Assembly (NCBI GenBank): GCA_000497125.2
Contig: CM035319.1
Coordinates: forward strand, 984,001 to 1,048,000
Origin: Spironucleus salmonicida
Lineage: Eukaryota > Fornicata > Diplomonadida > Hexamitidae
DNA length: 64,000 nt
Reading direction: 5' to 3'
The translations under genes and the position numbers were made by a program. Shown in pieces: positions 23,401 to 35,282 of this stretch (the first letter of the stretch is position 1; each line of letters begins with the position of its first letter). The notes under the pieces were generated by a model. It made no database searches. It saw only the letters and a program-made list of their open reading frames with translations, and had not been told where the DNA came from.

Positions 23401-25037
23401 TTCTGCCGCCGCTGCAGCAAAAACAGCAAACTGAAAGCGACGAATTCGCGTCAGATTTCAATTTTGAGCCCGTGAAAACGAGCTCTCAGGAGACGCGAAT
23501 CCAGCTACAATCCGCGTTTTCGCTCGTTCTGGGCTACTTCGAGAAGATGCAGGATTTCGACTCCGCGCTGTTCATCGCGCAGCGGCTCAACGACGCGGCG
23601 TCGCTTTTGCGCATTTTGGCGGCTCAAAATCGCTGGGATTTGGTCGAAAATTTGGCCAAAATCTACCCAGAAATGGCCAGCGCGGTCCACGAGGCGCGCG
23701 CGAATCAGCTGCTGAAGGAGGGCCGCTTTATGGAGGCGCTGGAGCGGCTCAAAATGGCCGGAAATTCGGAGAAGGAAATCGCGATGATTCGGGCCCTCAC
23801 GGACGCGAGCATCGTCGAGTGCAAGTTCGAGATGGCCAGGAGCCTCGTTTGCGAGCTTTGCGAGCTGGTGGTCAAAATGCGCGGAAACGGCGTTTTTCAC
23901 GCCGTCAAGAGCCTCAGGAGCAAGATTCTGTGCTACAGCGGCTTCGGGCTGATCGAATAGTACGTTTTAGCGCATTTCGGGTCGCCTGACCCTCGGAATT
24001 TGAATTTGATGAAAATCGACGGCGGCAAGGCCCTGAGCGCCGAAATCGTGAGCGTTTGCACGTTTTTGACGTGTTTTGACGCCCAGCCGGTCGAATGTGC
24101 GAATTTCGACGTCCAGTTTTTGGTCAATTTCGAGAGTCTAGAAATGCAGGATTAGGACAGAAAAAACGTCGCGGAAACGACTTATATCAGTTCGTCGTCT
24201 AAGCCGTAATTGGGATCGCTCTCGTCGCTTGATTTGGGCGCTTCTGGCTCGAAATCGCTGCCTTCCGGCGTCCCGGAGAGCGTTATTTGGCTCAGTTTGA
24301 TCGCCGCGACGAGCGACCGCAAAACGTGCCAGAACGCTCTAAAACGGCTCATTTCGACCCGTTTGCCCCAGAAATTCGCCAGCTACGTCAGGCACGAGTT
24401 TCTGGCCTCCAAGGGCGGCAGCCAGCCCTCGATTATTAACCAGTGCCCGCGCTGCGGAAATCCGATCAATCCGCTGCCCCCGAGCAGCGTTTTGACGCAG
24501 CGCGACCTCGACATTTTGTCGATTCTGCCGATGTGCAGCCCGTCGATTTCCGACGTTTGCGGCTCCTGCGGAATTCCGATCGTCAGGAGCGCAATTTCGC
24601 TTCGCATTCTGCCCCTAATTCTGATCGAGCACTGCGAGGAGAGCAGCATTTTGGAGCTCATCGAGAGCGCCAGCAGCGTCCAAATCGGTAACGAGCGCGG
24701 CCAGATCATCCAGGTCGAGAGCGACAATTTGCAGCAAATCCTGAAGGAGGCGCCGGTCGTGAACGACGGCAGGGGCGTTCAGGTCGGCAAGGACTGCTAC
24801 GCGGAGCTCAATCCGGCGAAAATCTTCATCCTGGACGACCGCTACACGGACACCGCCGCGCTTCCAGACCTCAGCGTCGAGGGCGTCGTAAAACGCGTTT
24901 TCGTGCTGAACGACGAGGAGCTGGAGGTTCACTACTGCTACCGCTGCTGCTTCTTCTTCGAGAGCCAGGAGTTCGAAATGGCAGTTATCATGGGCGGGTA
25001 GTGCCCGATTTGTGGCTGCAAGGACGTCGTGCTCTGA
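20433..25037 (+). CDS. IFT122: Intraflagellar transport protein 122 (IFT-A complex)
   Basis: A 1534-residue frame from ATG 20433 to TGA 25035-25037. Residues ~1-650 form WD-type beta-propellers (for example IQCCAFSPNNEYFLTCADQD; CCWAANSAWFAVSNQAG), with an acidic insert DDDSDDDD near residue 195. Residues ~690-1250 are helical, solenoid-like repeats. The C-terminus has zinc-ligand pairs CPRCG (about 1338), CGSCGIPIVRS (about 1376), and CYRCC plus CPICG (about 1524), with SLRILPLILIEHCEE as in IFT122. IFT122 is a core IFT-A subunit for retrograde transport and ciliary membrane entry, which fits a flagellate. Composition shifts within the gene: AT-rich with many TAA/TAG up to about 21800, GC-rich after. 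WDR35/IFT140 are less likely because of the C-terminal motif. Confidence 0.8.
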
Positions 25038-25184
25038 GCTGATTTTTGGGTTTCACTTGGTGTTATATCAGTTGGGATTGAAAGGGGAGTTATAGTTATT
25101 GGAGGTTGGGAGGAACTCAAAATAGAGCTAAAAATTAACATGGGATGATAGCTAAAATGATTTTAAATTAACACTGCAAAATCC

Positions 25185-25757
25185 TCACAAATCGTCGATC
25201 CGCTGCTACAATTCCTTCTCCTCCTGCGTCATTCCCAGCCCCTGAAGCTTGTTCCCGGAGTCGATTCCCGCCTCTATTTCTAGCTGGACCATGATGTCCT
25301 GCACTTTGTTCACGCCTGCAGCGCCGTCCATGTTTTCCTGGAGAACGCCCTGCATTACATCTTATTTCATCGCCATTTCGCCGGAATTCTGCTGGTAGTC
25401 CTCCAGGAGCTTGGCTGCGCCAATGACGTCTTAGGCCTTCAACAGCTTCGAAAGCTGGTGATTTACTTGTTTTATGTTACCGGAAACCTGATTCCCAGCG
25501 GCCATAAGCTTCAGCTCTCCCACGTGGGCGGTCAGCTGAGTTGATAATTTCTGGAGAGAGATAGCTTGAGAATTCTTTACAGAAGAAAGCTGCGCCTGTT
25601 GTTGCGCAAGTTCGCGCTGGTTTTATACGAGAAGTTGCTTGGCCTTTTCTCTACATGCATTAGATTCACTTAGTGACTTATCTGCTTATTTTTACAACTA
25701 TTTTGCTTGAAAGTTCATATCGAAAATTATGTCTTGGAGTGACTGAGATCCTCCCAT
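25185..25757 (-). CDS. CHMP1: ESCRT-III subunit, CHMP1/Did2 (Vps46)-like
   Basis: 190 residues from ATG 25757 to TGA 25187-25185, a normal length for the Snf7/CHMP family. It is all-helical and Gln/Lys-rich. The N-terminal DIIFDMNFQAKQLQKQADK matches the CHMP1 helix (LFxLKFxAKxL). The middle helix SLQKLSTQLTAHVGELKLM and DVMQGVLQENMDGAAGV match the core, and the C-terminal LQQRIDDL is a MIT-interacting motif of the MIM1 kind (L..R...L). CHMP1 recruits Vps4 and remodels membranes at endosomes and during division. It is convergent with IFT122 (147 bp between stops). Mixed composition with several TAA/TAG Gln codons near the start. Confidence 0.75.
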
Positions 25758-25873
25758 TTTAAAGTTTGAAAGAGTAAATCAAAGTATATTAGAAAATAAG
25801 GATATAAAATTCAGGTAACTATATATTTTAAATATATCTATTAATAATATAATATATTATAACGCTTAGTAAA

Positions 25874-26332
25874 ATGGAACCTGAAGAGGCCCCAAAGCGA
25901 AGTAGAGCTATCACGATTGAAGATCTTAAGTCAGAAAATGGGATATCATTTTTTGTAGAAAAAATAAAAGAAAACATGATTACGGAGTTTGAACCAAGTG
26001 CCTACGTTTCTTTAATCACATAAACAGCATATGAATTCTGTTAAAATATCAAACCCAACTTGCCAGCACCATACGTATTGCATCGAATATAAAAGATGCC
26101 TAAAAAAGGTGAAATTTTTACTGAAGTTTCCCGCTGTGTACGTAAATATTATAACATTGATTCAATCAGTGAAGATCAGTACAAATATATGGATAATTTT
26201 GATGATCCATAATAATAAGACGTATATGAAGATTCACTGAATTCTTTGAACTCTAACTAAGAAGAACCTCCATAAAAGTAAGATATTCAAAGTGATGATG
26301 ATATCTGTTTATCTAATTTTTTTACATTATGA
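25874..26332 (+). CDS. Hypothetical acidic protein, 152 aa
   Basis: From ATG 25874 to TGA 26330-26332 with TAA-coded Gln at several places. The central part looks folded and mostly helical (YVSLITQTAYEFCQNIKPNL, GEIFTEVSRCVRKYYNIDS). The C-terminal third is Asp/Gln/Ser-rich and probably disordered. Its start is divergent from the CHMP1 gene, 116 bp apart. I do not recognise a family. AT-rich. Confidence 0.65.
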
Positions 26333-27072
26333 TTTTAAAATTATAAAAATGTCACGATTACTAACGTATATATAGTGATTATAAATGCAAGCAAATTATT
26401 TATTGTTTAATTAATTTATACTGTTTTAATGTTAAGTAATAGAAATTCATATGCGTTTTGAGAGTAATTATTATGGAGCTAAAATATAAAAATTATTTAT
26501 ATAATATGTTCTATTATTTCTTGTTATCACCATAGTATGTTAAGTGTTTTATGCAAGATTTTAGAATCGAATTTTCTATTAGCGCTTCATCTTTAAATAT
26601 TTAAGCTAACTCAATGCTTTATACATATTTAATTCGTGACTTAAATTAAAAAATCCAAAACATGTAAAGCCCCTATATTAATTGTTTAAGCACATCTAAA
26701 CATAGAGTTAAGATAAACGATTCAAACAATTTAGTGTATTTTGATAAACCAACCTGCATTCAAACCCAGAAACAACTTACCGTATTTTCGATGTTACGCT
26801 TCTATAAAAAATCCACGGACCACATTTCATTAATCGTCCCTGCAACTAACCCTAGTAGCCAGATTCTCCTATCCTTCCTGAACGCCCCTAAATCCAAAAT
26901 TATGCTACCAAAAAATTAGCTTAAAACACATTATTCTCCTTAAAATCAACCATAGCACGCAATTTCCTATAACCTACAGCCCCTCCGCCACAAATTTGTC
27001 AAAATGAACTTCCGTTAAATTCATTTCTTTCCACTATCATTATTATACACTTACTGCACATAATACTAAAAA
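26333..27072. other. AT-rich spacer with open frame upstream of the next gene
   Basis: AT-rich non-coding DNA. The last 340 bp are TGA-free in the frame of the downstream gene (an ATG at 26779 would extend it by about 98 residues), but this part lacks coding-like composition, and the A run before 27073 marks a more usual start. Nothing else is visible. Confidence 0.45.
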
Positions 27073-27876
27073 ATGGACTACTCGATTCTGCTGAGCTCCT
27101 CCTCGTCCGCAGTGGCCACGAAGACGCACGAAACCACTAAATCGCGCACGCTTCCAGCACTACCATCCATCGTGCGGTCCTTCTGCCTCGAATCCTCCGC
27201 GAGCATACCGCTCGAAACGGGACTCTTTCAGCACCAGCTCACGCCGATCGCCTCGCCGCACCTGTCACTTATTTTTGACATGGAACCGGACTCGCCGGTG
27301 CTGGCACAGATTGCAGAGGGCTCTCCGTTCTTCTCTGCGAAAGCCTTCGCGCTGCAGTACCGATTCGCAGTCGCGTTCCTGGTCGAGCACACACAGAGTT
27401 TCGTGGCACAGTCTCCCAGCTTCGTCCTCGTGCAGAACGGGCTTGAGGTGTCGATTTTCACGCAGGTCGCGAGCGTGGTAGCGGAGGCGCGCGCCTTCAC
27501 GGCAGAGGGCTTCCCGGGGCTCATCAGTGATGACGCTGGTTGCCTGACGGTCTCGCGCGCGTTCGCTGAGCATTTTCTGGCCCGTAACGCATTTTTCGGG
27601 GCCGTTGCGGGGCTTTTCAGCAGCGAAACGTTCCCGTTCGCGTAGTTTTATTGCGGTACCCTCGGTACGCGGCGTAGGTCCAACGGGGTATTCACGGTCG
27701 AGGTCGAGGGTGCGGTCCTGGGCACCGTTGCGGAGCGGTTCCTAAGAGGGCTTACCGCGCCGTACCAGGCTGACTTTGATACTTTTCCGAGCATCACGCA
27801 TGATGCCATATAACGCGTCCGCCACGAAAACGGCGAGTACGAGTGCACGAAGCGACTGAGTGATTTTGTAGTTTGA
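27073..27876 (+). CDS. Hypothetical protein, 267 aa, GC-rich
   Basis: ATG 27073 (context aaaaaATG) to TGA 27874-27876, with TAG-coded Gln at 27643 (FPFAQFYCG) and TAA at about 27811. The N-terminus is Ser/Thr-rich (ILLSSSSSAVATKTHETTKS). The body is Ala/Phe-rich with alternating hydrophobic residues (FALQYRFAVAFLVEHTQ, VSIFTQVASVVAEARAF). No membrane helix or known motif is recognised. GC-rich with sharp edges to AT-rich DNA on both sides. Confidence 0.65.
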
Positions 27877-27927
27877 AAAATAATAGTATTGTTATATTAC
27901 AACAATAGCATTCTTGGAATTCGGAAA

Positions 27928-28098
27928 ATGAAAAATGTTCTAGTTTAGAGCTCAGGGTAATACAATCCAGCGTCGAAGGTGATTGCTGAGTATTGTAAGT
28001 CATATGATACTGATACTAGTGCCGAAAATCAAAATTATATCATGCATAGGAAACATAAAAAAGTAATAAAGAAGAAGAAGATTGTACCGCGATATTGA
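27928..28098 (+). CDS. Possible small basic protein, 56 aa
   Basis: ATG 27928 (context gaaaATG) to TGA 28096-28098. The product starts MKNVLVQSSGQYNPASKVI and ends with a strongly basic segment, HRKHKKVIKKKKIVPRY. Two TAR codons fall in frame. It is 51 bp after the preceding gene. A short basic protein (ribosomal or nucleic-acid-binding type) is possible, but with 57 codons chance cannot be excluded. Confidence 0.4.
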
Positions 28099-28821
28099 TG
28101 CAAATGGTAGTATTCCTGCGTGACCTTACGTGTTGAATAGGATAATAGTGATGTATGTGGGTTTAAATCCATTTAATCAAGTTATTAGCTTATTTCTAAA
28201 TTAGATTATAATAAGCCATTTATTATTATGAGATTGTAATAAACTTATGAATAAAATTGGATAAAAGCCCATATTTTAAAATTATTTAATAAGCTTGCGA
28301 ATATACAAGTAAAGTATTTTTGTTATGAAACTACAAAGCTAACTTCAACAAATAATTATAGTTTCCTTGTTTTTTACATCTACGACAGTTTGTTAATTTA
28401 TATATATTATTAGTATTTCTATGTTTTTGAAGTTTCAAATCGCTTTTTAATAATATACGGTATATAATGTAAAAATCAATATATTGAAAAAATTAAGATC
28501 CCACTCCCTTAGCAAATGCCCTGATGCCCACACCCCGTTCAATAACCCCAGCAGCCTAAAAAGGATCCCAAAGATCCTAAGGATGCTAAGGCTGCTGACA
28601 AGAAATGATAATACTTAACAAATTCTGTGAACATATTGAGACAAGCGAGAGCACCTTAATGAGTGAGAGTTTATAATTTTACATTAATATTATAATATTA
28701 TGTACTGTTATACTTTTGTGTAACCTTTAGTAACTAAGCATAATTCCACTTTTAGGTATTTATATATAATATTATCATCAATTTTAAACTAATAATAAAT
28801 ATGAATTCAAATAATATTACA
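28099..28821. other. AT-rich spacer with a small Lys-rich open segment
   Basis: Mostly AT-rich. The exception is 28501-28608, which is GC-richer. In one frame it reads ATG-Pro-TGA-Cys-Pro and then a repetitive charged tail (KKDPKDPKDAKAADKK) ending at TGA 28606-28608. This is either a spliced or decayed gene end or a short recoded ORF. The segment 28621-28672 downstream can be drawn as a SECIS-like hairpin. The rest shows nothing. Confidence 0.35.
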
Positions 28822-31800
28822 TCATATCAAATTTTCTCTTAACAACCCAACAAATTCTACTAGCTTTTTAACTCTCAAACTGTCTGCATTTACTGAATTC
28901 AATCCAAAATGCATACAATTTCGCATCAGTCGAATCTACTAGTTCTAGCAAGCAGTCTCTTCGAAAATATTTTTAATATCAGAACAGTTTGAATTCATTT
29001 CAATTTTTCTCTTCAAATTTTCTAGTTGAGAACCTTGAAGGTGATTTTTCTTTTGCAATGATATCAGTTGATTTAGTGCAGCAAAAATGTCTTGTTATTT
29101 AGTCTATAGAAGCAATTACTTTGCCCTATCATGAACAGTTTAAAAATTAACTATTTATTATTATAACTGTTATATAGTTGCCATATTGTTTTAATTTTAT
29201 TGTTATAAGCTTGTAATCTAATGATTTAGTAAATTGATCTTTGTATCTTTCTTCTGCAAAAGTGAATGAACATTTGTAGAATTTGATGTATAAGATTACT
29301 ATTATGTTGATTAGTTTGTTGCAATTATCTATCTGAACAGATCATAAATTTAGTCAAAACTTGGTAGACTTATAGATTATGTTAGCTTCTACATATTTCT
29401 TAAAAATTCAGTGGTATCATGAGGACTGTCAAGCTAGATGCTATTTCCAACGGTACATAAAGATGAAAGAGTAGTTTACCTTTATTTTAATGTAGAAATA
29501 TGAATATTTGTGTCATGCTCTACCTATTAATTTTAAAGTTCGGAGATAACTTATTTTTACGTTTCATTAATTTATTTTAATGAATTAACTTATTCTACTA
29601 GTTTTTCAATATCATATTCGGTCTCTAATCCTTTTAATCGTATTACTTCTTTTATTAATACAGTGTCAGAGCAAGTTGAAGGTAAATTTAACTCTTCACA
29701 CACAGAATATTTCATATTTTCGTATTTTCTTTAAAAATTAGCATCAGTATCCTATTTTTGCTCGTTTTTATGTTGTAAATAACTAGCAATTTCTTATAAT
29801 TTAGACTGTTAATTAAATAATTTTGACAATTAAAAAGTGGAATTAACTGTTTAAACAAATGCTAATTTTTCTTATTTTAATACTTAAATTACTTCTCTTT
29901 ATACTTAGTTTTATCTTTAAAATTCTTCGATTTCTCGCTTTAATATATCAATTTCAAATAATTAGGTGTCCTTTTAAAGGGGAAATTTGCTTAAATTTAA
30001 CTAATTAACACATTCATTTACCTAAAACTCTTATTATTAGATAACTTAATGTAATGTATTTATTTCACGCTAATAATTTTTAGTATTTTATTAATGTTAA
30101 AACTCGTTTTTAGATGTTAATTGCTGCATTTAAAATACCATTTCTGAGATTTTATTCTGTTCCGCAAGATTTTACTCAAAATGATCTTGAATAAATGCCA
30201 AAGCAGTCTCAGTTGTACGAATTTCTTATTTTGATACTGTACTTAATAGTCCAAAAATTTGCGAAGACTATGTTAAAGTTGAGTCGCTGAAATTTAATGA
30301 ACCTTGATTATCATCTTAATTAATGAACAAAAATATATTATCAATTTATTCAATTAACGGCTAATGATTACTAAGTATCAATTAATTAAGACGTGTATTA
30401 AATGCATCAATAAATGCATGTTTATCATTCAAAAGGTCATTTATTTACCCTTGATCTTCATGCAATTCTTGCGTCGAATTAAAGCTATTTTATTTTACAT
30501 CAGTTAAAAGTGTTGATAATTACGCATTTTCAGATTCTTAAAATTCAATTTAAGCATTTTGTACATTAATCTTTTCTATTAATTGCTAATTAGCTTAGTT
30601 TAGCTTGATAAATTCTTATTATTACTCAAACAGTTCATGTGATAAATCTGGATATTATGGTATTACCACATCTTTTTATGATAGTTTCTAATTAAAGTCG
30701 ACATTTTACTCTATTAAAGTGCTATTTTAGGACTAAAGTTTAGTAATTTCTAATTATAGTGCATCTAACTTATTATAAATTTCTGTATTAAGTTCTTCAA
30801 TTATATCAATTTACTCTTATTTTAAATTGCAAGTTTATTTCAAACTTTTTTCTGAATCATATACTTCTTAAATCTTTTATATTAAATTCTCTAAGTCACA
30901 CTAGTCAATTATGATAAAAATATTTTTAATGCTTTGAATAAAATCTTACAATGTAGATTTATCTTATTTAATTAATTAAGTGGTTTTATATTCATTTTAA
31001 TATAATTCTTTAAACTAATTGAGTTAAACATTTAAATCTACGTTATCACACTATTGTAACTTATTTCTAATTGTAGTACCTACAACATTAAGGCAAGTAT
31101 TTGGATCAAATAATACATCAGAATCCATATGTTCATTAAGAAAATTAGTAAAATTAACTAAGTTACCAGTATGTTCAAACAGTTACATCCTGATTTAATT
31201 GGATTAAGTTTATAACTTACTATTCATTTTAGAAACTAAATGATAAGAAGTTCTATACATTTTTTTTTCCGCTGTAACAGTCTCTAACTCTAACCTCAGT
31301 TATTGTACATCCTTTTAATCAACGGTAGCTAACTGAGTACATTTCAATTATTTCATAGTAGATTCAGTAGACTATTTACTAGAATTGGATTAAGTTAGCA
31401 ACTTTACTTATTCTTATAACTATTTAATTTTGGATTAAAATTATTCATTTTTTATCTAAATTTATTATTATTGTGATTAAATATATGATACTTTTCGTAA
31501 TTATTCTTTGTAATCATCATTTTAATTTTGTAATTCGTAAACCGAAGTTTCAAGTTTTGGCACTTTTATTGATAATGCACGTACAGCTGCTAATGCAGCT
31601 TCTGAATTAGTTGTTTTTAATATTTTTAATACTTCAGAATGAAATATTGATGATTTTTCATCAGATTTTTATACATGATTTTCAACAACTTTAGCATTAT
31701 CTTGATTAAAAGATTTAATACCAGATAATTTACTATAGCTAACTTATGGGACCATATTAATTGGTGGTGGGGGAGGAAGCGCTTTGGTTGCTGTAAATGG

Positions 31801-31824
31801 TGGAGGTGGTGGAAGAGAATTCAT
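28822..31824 (-). CDS. Large coiled-coil protein with proline-rich N-terminus, 1000 aa
   Basis: ATG 31824 to TGA 28824-28822. I checked every in-frame triplet and found no earlier TGA over 1001 codons. The protein opens with two polyproline runs (NSLPPPPPF, KALPPPPPINM) like profilin or SH3/EVH1-binding sites. After ~60 residues it becomes a long Gln/Lys/Glu-rich coiled coil (for example NEQFQSKIKQLQEQVKLL, QKDVQQLRLELETVTAEKK) to the end. Very many Gln codons are TAA/TAG, so under the standard code the gene would be invisible. It is probably cytoskeletal. The polyPro-then-coil layout recalls actin-nucleation factors, but no FH2 or other catalytic domain is seen. Very AT-rich. Confidence 0.8.
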
Positions 31825-32381
31825 TTAAAATTTTGGATATTCTAATATTACTTCATTATTATATAATAAATATTATATTTTAAATATTAACAACATATAT
31901 TATAAAATATATTCATTATTAGTATTCTTCAGTTTTTCTAATATTAAGTTATATTCATAATAAACTACTAAGCGAACTATTTTGAATTGTAAGTAATAAT
32001 ATTATTCTCCTTATTAATTTTTACTTACTAGTTTTATAAAATACTCATATATAATTTTTTATTATTATAAAAGTAATAGTAAATCTTACTTGTATTAATA
32101 CTAGTATTTCTAAATTTATTAATTAAATAAAAAACACCTACCAGAGTGTCATTGTGTAGCCAAAAGTAGATGAATTTTATTATGCTTTAGTACTTCCTGC
32201 GGCAATGAATAATATTGTGAGTTTTTGTCTTGCTATACAGCATTTAAATAGATTAAATGTTATAGTATTGTTTGGTATCTTAATAGAAATTTTAAAAATT
32301 TAAAATATATTAATTTCTTTTGCAATTATTCCTGAGTGTGAACACGATTAAATAAACAAAATATTTGTTATATAAGTATGA
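31825..32381. other. AT-rich intergenic region
   Basis: Separates two minus-strand genes and should contain the promoter of the coiled-coil gene. A TGA-free plus-strand frame at about 32040-32375 gives a hydrophobic translation but has no ATG start. I do not call it. Confidence 0.45.
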
Positions 32382-34028
32382 TCACTCGCCCAACAATCTA
32401 TCATATTCTTCAATAACGCCCTATAATATTTCTCCTTCATTCGCAATTTCAATTTCTTGTATCTCCTCTTTTTTCACTTTATTACCTTATTTACTTCTCA
32501 TTTCTAGCGTCTTTTCTCTTTTACTTTCTCTTTCAAATAATAAATTTACCCATTATTTTTCATATCTTTCTTGAGCAGGATTAACACCTTAAACAAGTCC
32601 GTCAGAAAGTTAACATACACAGCACACACCATCATTGCCTCCGACAACAATGAATCTACCAGAAACATCAAAATCCATGCAATTTGCTTCTGAAGTATTG
32701 AAAATTTAAATTTAAACACTTGGGCCTGATAAGCTTCTAAACATATCATATACATCTAAGAAACCATTTCTACGAATTGCTGCAAATACAGCTGGTCTAG
32801 TCTAAGAGAGCTATAAATCAACATATTAACTATCAGAAACGAAAGAAATCAAAGGTGTTCTGCAATCATCTGCGAAAAATTTAACACACCAATCGCCACA
32901 AGTAGCGAAAAATTTCTAGTGGAAGAAATGGCGTTAAATCTATTTTACAGCACCATGATGGGCAAGGAGTTAGTCAATAGTTTTTGTTTTCTTATTAATA
33001 TTGAAAATATGACCACTTTGTGATCCAGCAAGCACTTTCATATCTAAGTTCAAAGAACAAAGAGGGTATTATAATTGTTCATCATTTTCAAAGTTCATGA
33101 CGTAATTTTCAACTGGTTTTTACATATTTCTATAGTCCCAGAATAATATTTAACCATCAGCACCTACTGTAGCAAATTCACTTCCAGATTTCGACTTCAT
33201 GATTTTAAGTTCAGAAACTTCGCTTTTATGCGAAAATTATATTTCTGATACTGAAATTGGGTAAGAACCTTTTCTTAAATCATACATAGCAACAACTCCA
33301 GTTTATAATCCGCACAATATAATATGCTGATCTTTTTATGAGAATTTTAAGCATGAAATAGGAAATTAAGAGTTAAGAGTAAATTCTGGTTCATTGGAAT
33401 TAGAAATATCAAAAATATAAGCGTTATTAGAAACAGTAAGTTTTTGATTAGATAATTTAGATTCAAGAGTATTGAGTTCCATTTAAGAAAGATTTTAACT
33501 ATAACAAACAGCAAACTTTCTTGGGTTTTTGTTCTATTCAGGCATAAATACTACCTAAGAAACTTGTCTCTTAACAATTTCTGGATCTTTAAAAGTAGCT
33601 AAAATTCTGCAAGTTTCAGAAGTATTCTAAAGTGTTTTTTTAGGCTTAAAATATTCTGATGTAGGATTTTATGCATTATTAAGAAGCAATGCAGGAGATG
33701 AAATAGTCACAGACTTCATGACTGTAGATGTGAAATTAGCCTCTCTTTCAATTTTTTTACGTAGTCTAAGAGTCTATTCAGCATCCTCGGTTTAAGAGCG
33801 TGATTAAGCTTCTGATGTTTTTAATTCTACGGTTACTGTATTGAAGTTGTGTTCGGATAAAAATTAAACATGCGACGAAGAACGATCTTAACGTGGTGCT
33901 TCTGTGAAATTTTAAAGGTCGGCAGGGTTAGGCATAATTTCCAATAATACCTAAGGTTCAAGTTTCTATACCGTACGACGAAGACCAAACTCTTTACGCT
34001 ATTTAGTATAAACTGAAGATATTTCCAT
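32382..34028 (-). CDS. DNAI2: Axonemal outer-arm dynein intermediate chain 2
   Basis: 548 residues from ATG 34028 to TGA 32384-32382. The start MEISSVYTKQRKEFGLRRTV and then LLEIMPNPADLQNF match the DNAI2/Chlamydomonas IC2 N-terminus (MEI..Y.K.R.EFG, IMPNP). The middle has TLRLRKKIEREANF, DPEIVKRQVSQVVFMP and a WD40 propeller with TGVVAMYDLRKGSYPIS, GQILFWDYRNMQKPVE, HHGAVKQIQRHFFH and FFATCGDWCVKFFADD. The C-terminal helix (LFERESKREKTLEMRSK) is also family-typical. It docks outer dynein arms on axonemal doublets. Length is near the usual ~600. AT-rich with numerous TAA-coded Gln. Its start is divergent from the MGC protein gene, 188 bp apart. Confidence 0.9.
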
Positions 34029-34216
34029 GAAATTGCGGAATGAATTGAAGTGGATAATTTTTAAGTTAATTACATATAATAATAATATATTAACTAAACT
34101 TTTAATTGATATATCTTAAATAATAATGTATACTCTATAAAATTTATCTAAGCTAATAGTAAATATAAATACTAATAATTATATAATAATAAGACTATTT
34201 AATCATTCCGATTTAA

Positions 34217-35281
34217 ATGGGATGTGGACCTATTGACTGTGTGATTAAAAAGAATCAGTCTCTAGTTTAATAACCAGTTGAATCAAATATCAATGATTCA
34301 CTAAATATTAATACTTTATTAACATCATAGGAACCATAAGGTTAATGTCAAAATAATGAATACCATTAGTAATAAAATTCTGATATTCCATAACCATTTA
34401 ATAATGACTTAGATAATACTAAAACTTGGATTAATACTCCAGAACCGCCAATAAACTTAGGAGATGAAGAGGAAGAAAATGAAATCTAAACAGTTAAATA
34501 ATTTTATTTTACCTTGTAGCCAGAACCTTTACCTCCTATTCATTTTGCTAGTACATTTTTAGTATAAAAACAGGAACTAAAACCATATAAAATTATCAAA
34601 ACTAAAAGTATGTTACTAAATGAACAATAATAGATAGCTAATATTGAATAAAACGAAGCAGATACGATGAAATAATAATTATAAGAAAACAACGAATCTA
34701 TTAATGGCAGTACTTCTTAATCAATGAACACTCCTTTGAAAAAGAAAAAGAAATTAACAAAAAGAGGTAGCAAACTTAATGTTTAGGTAAGTGAAATTTC
34801 GCACAAAGAAATTGAAAGCTCTGATAAAGAGGAAAAGGAAACTAGTATCTAGTCTATAGAAGTGTAAATTGAAACGTAACCTAATTAAAGACTAAAACTA
34901 TAAGAAGATGAAATCAAGCTAGCAGACTGTAATGATGCTGTTGATGTTTATGTTGAAGAAGCGAATGAAAGCGATGAAGAAGAACATATATAAGTTGTTC
35001 CTTTATCATAAGGCTATATTTTAGCTGTTATAGAGAAGAATGACCCAGTTGATGAATATATAGAGGATGAAAAATTATATGATGGATCCGAGCATTCAGA
35101 AATTATAGAACAACCATTAGTTTAAGGATAAAATCTAGCTGATATTGAACGTAACGATCCAGTTGATGAATATTTAAGTGAATTATCAATAAAATAGGAT
35201 AACGACAGCGAAAATTACGAGAAGGAACTAACCTAAGGTAAATAATTTTAATTATTAGATGAAAATTAAGAGCAAGAATGA
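34217..35281 (+). CDS. Acidic low-complexity protein with MGC acylation-type N-terminus
   Basis: 354 residues from ATG 34217 to TGA 35279-35281. It begins MGCGPIDC. Gly2 with Cys3 is the classic setting for myristoylation plus palmitoylation, which targets protist proteins to flagellar or plasma membrane. The rest is Gln/Glu/Ser/Asn-rich and probably disordered, with a basic patch (PLKKKKKLTKRGSKLN). Near the C-terminus are two repeats, SQGYILAVIEKNDPVDEYI and VQGQNLADIERNDPVDEYL, about 45 residues apart. No family is recognised. Most Gln are TAA/TAG. The stop is one base from the stop of the opposing gene at 35283. Confidence 0.7.
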
Positions 35282-35282
35282 C

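Noticed and set aside
26779-27072. 98-codon upstream extension of the gene at 27073
   Set aside because: The extension has spacer composition and the downstream ATG has the typical A-run context. I kept the shorter start.
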